NCBI GenBank assembly: GCA_937872085.1
Contig: CALMQK010000350.1
Location: forward strand, 1 to 5,880
Length of the DNA: 5,880 nucleotides
Source: an uncultured euryarchaeote
GTDB lineage: Archaea; Thermoplasmatota; Thermoplasmata; UBA10834
Direction: 5' to 3'
A program made the translations under genes and the position numbers. The notes under the pieces are model-generated. The model saw nothing but the letters and a program-made list of their open reading frames with translations, was not told where the DNA came from and ran no database searches. Below are positions 4,993-5,880 of this stretch, in pieces; within the stretch, counting starts at the first letter, position 1; the number at the start of each line of letters is the position of its first letter.

Positions 4993-5880
4993 TCAAGCCA
5001 GCTTTTCGGGGCACACTTCCCTTCTGGAGCACGAGGCGCACTTTCCCGGCCTATCGTGGTTCCGATGGCAGTCTTCGGTGACCAGTATCCTCCTCATCTC
5101 CCTGAGCTTCTCGAGCACGACGGCCCTGAGGTCGTCGTTGAACTCGATCTCGTGCTCGTGCTCCGGGTACTTCAGGATACCATAGGGTGGGGCCTTTCCC
5201 TCGACCTCTTCGATGAGCAAGCAATACGCCGCGACCTGGAGTATGTGCGAGAAGAGCGGTCCCCTCGGGGTCCTGCCCTTCTTCTCCTCGACGGGTATGA
5301 GCCCTGCGTCCAGCTTGATGATGTAGTCCGGCCTTCCCGAGAGCCCGTACTTCTCCGACTTGAACGCCTTCGCCTTGTCCATGTCGATGTACTCTATCTC
5401 CCCTCGGACCCTGTATTCCTTCCTCAGGGCGTCGATGACGCCGGTGGACCTCATCGTCCTGTAGAGAAAGAACGATGCTCCTACTAGCCAGACGACGGCC
5501 ATTGCCTCGATCGTCTGCGCGAGCCTCACATTGGTCGCAGTGAACGCGACGGCGTTCACCGCCACGAGCGCGGCCACGATGCCGAATATGAGGATTATCC
5601 GTTCATACTCGACGGTGTTGCTGTCCATGGTGGATTTGGAGGATTTGTAGAGGAAGTAGGACGCCGCCAGCACCCATATGAGCGCAACGACCCCGAGTAT
5701 CTGGCTCAGTGTCATCGATTCCTTGATGGGGAGGAGCTCCAGGCCTATCATGGCGAAGAGCGTCGCGACGATGGCCCACCAGAAGACCAGCTTCTCGGTG
5801 GCGCGAGCGGTCTTCTCCGTCGCCTCGATCTTCCACAGGGACTTGCCGAGCTTCTCATGCTCCTCGATGCCGTGGGCGAG
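4993..5880 (-). CDS. Multi-pass membrane protein with C-terminal Cas4/RecB-like PD-(D/E)XK nuclease domain (5' end outside window)
   Basis: The stop (complement of tca, 4993-4995) is only 6 bases from glmS. The frame is open to the window edge (295 codons). A Met at 5749-5751 is a poor start because the 43 codons before it encode a charged helix and most of a membrane helix (LVFWWAIVATLFAMIGLELL). Residues below count from that Met. Further membrane helices lie at about 16-35, 52-72 and 80-97, making four in view. The nuclease core follows: GRPD (139-142, D142), VEEK (154-157, E155 and K157), and QVAAY (172-176). These are RecB motifs II, III and QxxxY. C228, C238, C241 and C247 form a likely iron-sulfur or zinc site. 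Classical Cas4 takes one ligand cysteine from its N-terminus; here all four are C-terminal. A DNA nuclease acting near the membrane is inferred. No CRISPR array or cas gene is visible. Confidence 0.8.
   Translation of the reverse strand, partial: LAHGIEEHEKLGKSLWKIEATEKTARATEKLVFWWAIVATLFAMIGLELLPIKESMTLSQILGVVALIWVLAASYFLYKSSKSTMDSNTVEYERIILIFGIVAALVAVNAVAFTATNVRLAQTIEAMAVVWLVGASFFLYRTMRSTGVIDALRKEYRVRGEIEYIDMDKAKAFKSEKYGLSGRPDYIIKLDAGLIPVEEKKGRTPRGPLFSHILQVAAYCLLIEEVEGKAPPYGILKYPEHEHEIEFNDDLRAVVLEKLREMRRILVTEDCHRNHDRPGKCASCSRREVCPEKLA
5443..5796 (-). repeat. Tandem duplication of a two-helix membrane unit inside the Cas4-like protein
   Basis: The segments encoded by 5796-5629 (56 residues) and 5604-5443 (54 residues) align with one two-residue gap. 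By hand count, 17 positions are identical and many others are conservative. Shared landmarks are a leading E-K/R, IVAxLxA in the first helix, L-x-Q before the second helix, W, A-S-x-F-L-Y at the end of the second helix, and a closing S-T. The first unit begins before the Met at 5749-5751, which supports the longer reading frame. Confidence 0.6.

Noticed and set aside
4993..5880. Part of a CRISPR-Cas locus, because of the Cas4-like domain
   Set aside because: No direct-repeat array or other cas gene is in the window, and the membrane architecture is unlike adaptation-module Cas4.

Overview
The window looks archaeal, most likely a GC-rich euryarchaeote of the Thermoplasmatota type. Supporting signs are a CAU-anticodon tRNA that has archaeal initiator features and no encoded CCA, TATA/box A-like sites about 25 bases before expected transcript starts, a probable leaderless GTG-started gene, short gene spacing, and an archaeal-style GlmU-like/GlmS pair. 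The lineage is an inference from style and not from a database match.

Layout, left to right. (1) The 3' end of an SCP2-type lipid-binding protein gene (1-241, +). (2) A box A promoter and a complete tRNA-Met(CAU) gene (305-379, +), probably the initiator tRNA. (3) An AT-only inverted repeat (392-414) that separates the tRNA from a convergent gene (409-1554, -) encoding a free-standing LAGLIDADG protein with an N-terminal helix-turn-helix. Much of this gene is clearly poorer in GC than its neighbours. (4) A 130-base divergent intergenic region, then a small cysteine-rich, zinc-ribbon-like protein with an acidic tail (1685-1930, +). (5) A two-gene operon with its own box A and ribosome binding site: a GlmU-like sugar-1-phosphate nucleotidylyltransferase with a left-handed beta-helix domain (1993-3183, +) and, 12 bases on, GlmS (3196-4986, +). 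(6) Six bases beyond GlmS, a convergent gene (4993 to the window edge, -) for a membrane protein with a Cas4/RecB-type PD-(D/E)XK nuclease domain and a C-terminal four-cysteine cluster. Its reading frame stays open to base 5880, so its N-terminus is outside the window.

How the genes fit together. GlmS makes glucosamine-6-phosphate from fructose-6-phosphate and glutamine. The GlmU-like protein probably makes the UDP-sugar (UDP-GlcNAc or a related nucleotide sugar) for cell-surface glycans and protein N-glycosylation. The mutase that links the two steps (GlmM) is not in the window. The remaining genes show no functional link to this pathway.

The items most worth a second look are the membrane-anchored Cas4-like nuclease, which has a duplicated two-helix membrane unit and no CRISPR array in view; the HTH-LAGLIDADG protein beside the tRNA; and the GlmU-like protein, which lacks the usual acetyltransferase active-site segment. 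I saw no complete new multi-gene system.
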